Origin: Micrococcaceae bacterium Sec5.7
Lineage (GTDB): Bacteria; Actinomycetota; Actinomycetes; Actinomycetales; Micrococcaceae
NCBI GenBank assembly: GCA_039636785.1
Contig: CP144169.1
Span: 3,286,001 to 3,350,000 of the forward strand
Direction of reading: 5' to 3'
Length of the DNA: 64,000 nt
The notes under the pieces are model-generated. The model was not told the origin of the DNA. It made no database searches and saw only the letters and a list, made by a program, of their open reading frames with translations. The stretch's first letter is position 1, and the number at the start of each line of letters is the position of its first letter. This document shows positions 63,061 through 64,000 of this stretch, piece by piece. Position numbers and translations under genes: made by a program.

Positions 63061-64000
63061 GGCGTGGCTGTGCGGAAGAGACGTCAGGGTCTCTTTGAAT
63101 AGTTAGCGACCAAAGCAAACATTCACAAGAAACCCTGACATGAATAATGCTAGTTGTTGCCCGGGCTGGTGCGCTCATGCCAATGCCCTTCTCGATGTCG
63201 CGGGCATTCACGTCACCGTCGTTGAGAACACTGTCCGTGAGCAAATCATCACCGTTGAAACCGACCAGATCCTTGCCGGCTGTCCGCTCTGTGGTGTGGT
63301 TGCGATTGGCCACGGACGCCGCGTTGTTCGCCTCCATGACACGCCCTCCCATGGCCGCCCTGTCCGGCTGGATTGGGCCAAACGGGTGTGGCGGTGCGCC
63401 GATCCCGGTTGCCCGGCCGGTACCTTCACTGAGACGCATGCGTTGGCGCCAGCGAAGGCGAAACTGACCACCCGGGCCGTCCTCTGGGCCACGGATGCGC
63501 TCTCCCGTTATGACACGTCGGTCTCGGCACTGGCCCACCAGCTCGGAGTCTCCTGGCACACGCTCTGGAAACCCGTGCAGGCCGAGGCAGCACGCCGCAC
63601 TACTGCCGCTGGCAGGCTAGCTGGAGTTGATGCGTTGGGTGTTGACGAGCATGTCTGGGTCCATACCGGGTTCCCCGGTTCTGGCATGGTCACCGGCATC
63701 ATCGATCACACCCGCGACGCCAACGGGGTTGTTCATGCCCGACTACTTGACCTTGTCGAGGGCCGTTCAGGGAAAACGTACGCGGACTGGCTCAAGGCAC
63801 AAACCCCGGAATTCCGGGCCGGCGTCAAGACCGCAACCCTGGATCCGTTCCGCGGCTACGCCAACGCGATCCGTGACGAACTGCCCGACGCCATCCAGGT
63901 CCTTGATGCTTTCCACGTAGTAAAACTTGCCTCCGCGATGGTCGATGAGGTCCGTCGTCGGGTGCAGCAAGACACGCTCGGCCATCGAGGACGCACAGGC
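63061..64000 (+). mobile_element. ISL3-family insertion sequence (copy 2), runs off the window
   Basis: Left end identical in structure to 44697-45190, then continuing into the full transposase. The leader hairpin before the transposase start is present. The right end is outside the window, so completeness cannot be judged. Confidence 0.85.
63140..64000 (+). CDS. ISL3 family transposase, 3' part beyond the window
   Basis: At least 287 residues. The N-terminal zinc finger (AGCPLCG, CADPGCPAGTF) is followed by a helix-turn-helix (LAHQLGVSWHTLWKPVQ) and the start of the DDE domain (LGVDEHVWVHTG, LDLVEGRSGKTYADWL, VLDAFHVVKLASAMVDEVRR). These are standard ISL3 blocks. The frame is intact to base 64000. 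It shares its first 138 codons almost exactly with the truncated copy at 44776. Confidence 0.9.
   Translation, partial: MNNASCCPGWCAHANALLDVAGIHVTVVENTVREQIITVETDQILAGCPLCGVVAIGHGRRVVRLHDTPSHGRPVRLDWAKRVWRCADPGCPAGTFTETHALAPAKAKLTTRAVLWATDALSRYDTSVSALAHQLGVSWHTLWKPVQAEAARRTTAAGRLAGVDALGVDEHVWVHTGFPGSGMVTGIIDHTRDANGVVHARLLDLVEGRSGKTYADWLKAQTPEFRAGVKTATLDPFRGYANAIRDELPDAIQVLDAFHVVKLASAMVDEVRRRVQQDTLGHRGRTG

Noticed and set aside
44697..64000. Classical composite transposon
   Set aside because: Copies are direct and copy 1 lacks its right end and catalytic core. Copy 2 is incomplete in view and no target duplication can be shown, so only an IS-flanked island is claimed.

Overview
The window is high-GC DNA with short intergenic gaps and many 4-bp ATGA/GTGA start/stop overlaps. 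Its gene content (purine/allantoin and glyoxylate enzymes, ectABC, a DUF2183 phosphatase, a GH15 trehalase-like protein, a polyphosphate glucokinase relic, a DesA3-type desaturase with its reductase) points to a soil actinobacterium of the Micrococcaceae, most like Arthrobacter/Pseudarthrobacter. The genus is inferred from protein resemblance alone. No tRNA, rRNA or CRISPR array was seen.

1-8.7 kb: a nitrogen/glyoxylate block. A truncated NCS2 purine/uracil permease and a divergent IclR regulator face an operon of malic enzyme, malate synthase, a DUF6986 aldolase-like protein and ureidoglycine aminohydrolase. Together these would feed allantoin-derived glyoxylate into malate and pyruvate. An SDR follows. 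8.8-17.3 kb: housekeeping-type and carbohydrate genes (HAD phosphatase, YegP-like, GH15, DUF2183, GH1 beta-glucosidase, a shortened VOC protein, MmcQ, PAP2) and a decayed GH39 xylosidase. 17.3-19.8 kb: ectABC for ectoine, with a candidate MtrA-like site upstream. 19.9-20.4 kb: a pentapeptide-repeat pseudogene that has lost its repeats.

20.4-28.7 kb: an acid-sugar catabolic operon (ABC binding protein and two permeases, galactonate dehydratase, KDPG-type aldolase, KDG kinase, mannonate dehydratase) with a divergent FadR-type regulator. 28.8-31.6 kb: an aldo/keto reductase and a sugar epimerase/dehydrogenase beside a wrecked LacI regulator. 32.1-38.9 kb: two CusA-like RND pumps flanking a mini adaptor lipoprotein; one pump lacks its proton-relay residues. 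39.2-44.6 kb: alpha/beta hydrolase, desaturase plus reductase, LLM flavoprotein with a tiny upstream ORF, and a secreted PepSY-like protein.

44.6-64.0 kb: an island bounded by two direct, near-identical ISL3-family left ends 18,364 bp apart. Its left edge is a graveyard (IS remnants, polyphosphate glucokinase and aldo/keto reductase pseudogenes). Its core is an alpha-glucan system. On the plus strand are a ROK regulator and two large secreted GH31 enzymes, resembling 3-alpha-isomaltosyltransferase and 6-alpha-glucosyltransferase of the cyclic tetrasaccharide (cycloalternan) pathway. On the minus strand are a second ROK regulator, two ABC permeases, a binding protein, a cytoplasmic GH15 and a cytoplasmic GH31 that is a paralogue of the secreted one. 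The likely logic is to make an unusual cyclic sugar from starch outside the cell, import it, and degrade it inside. This is the most interesting system in the window.
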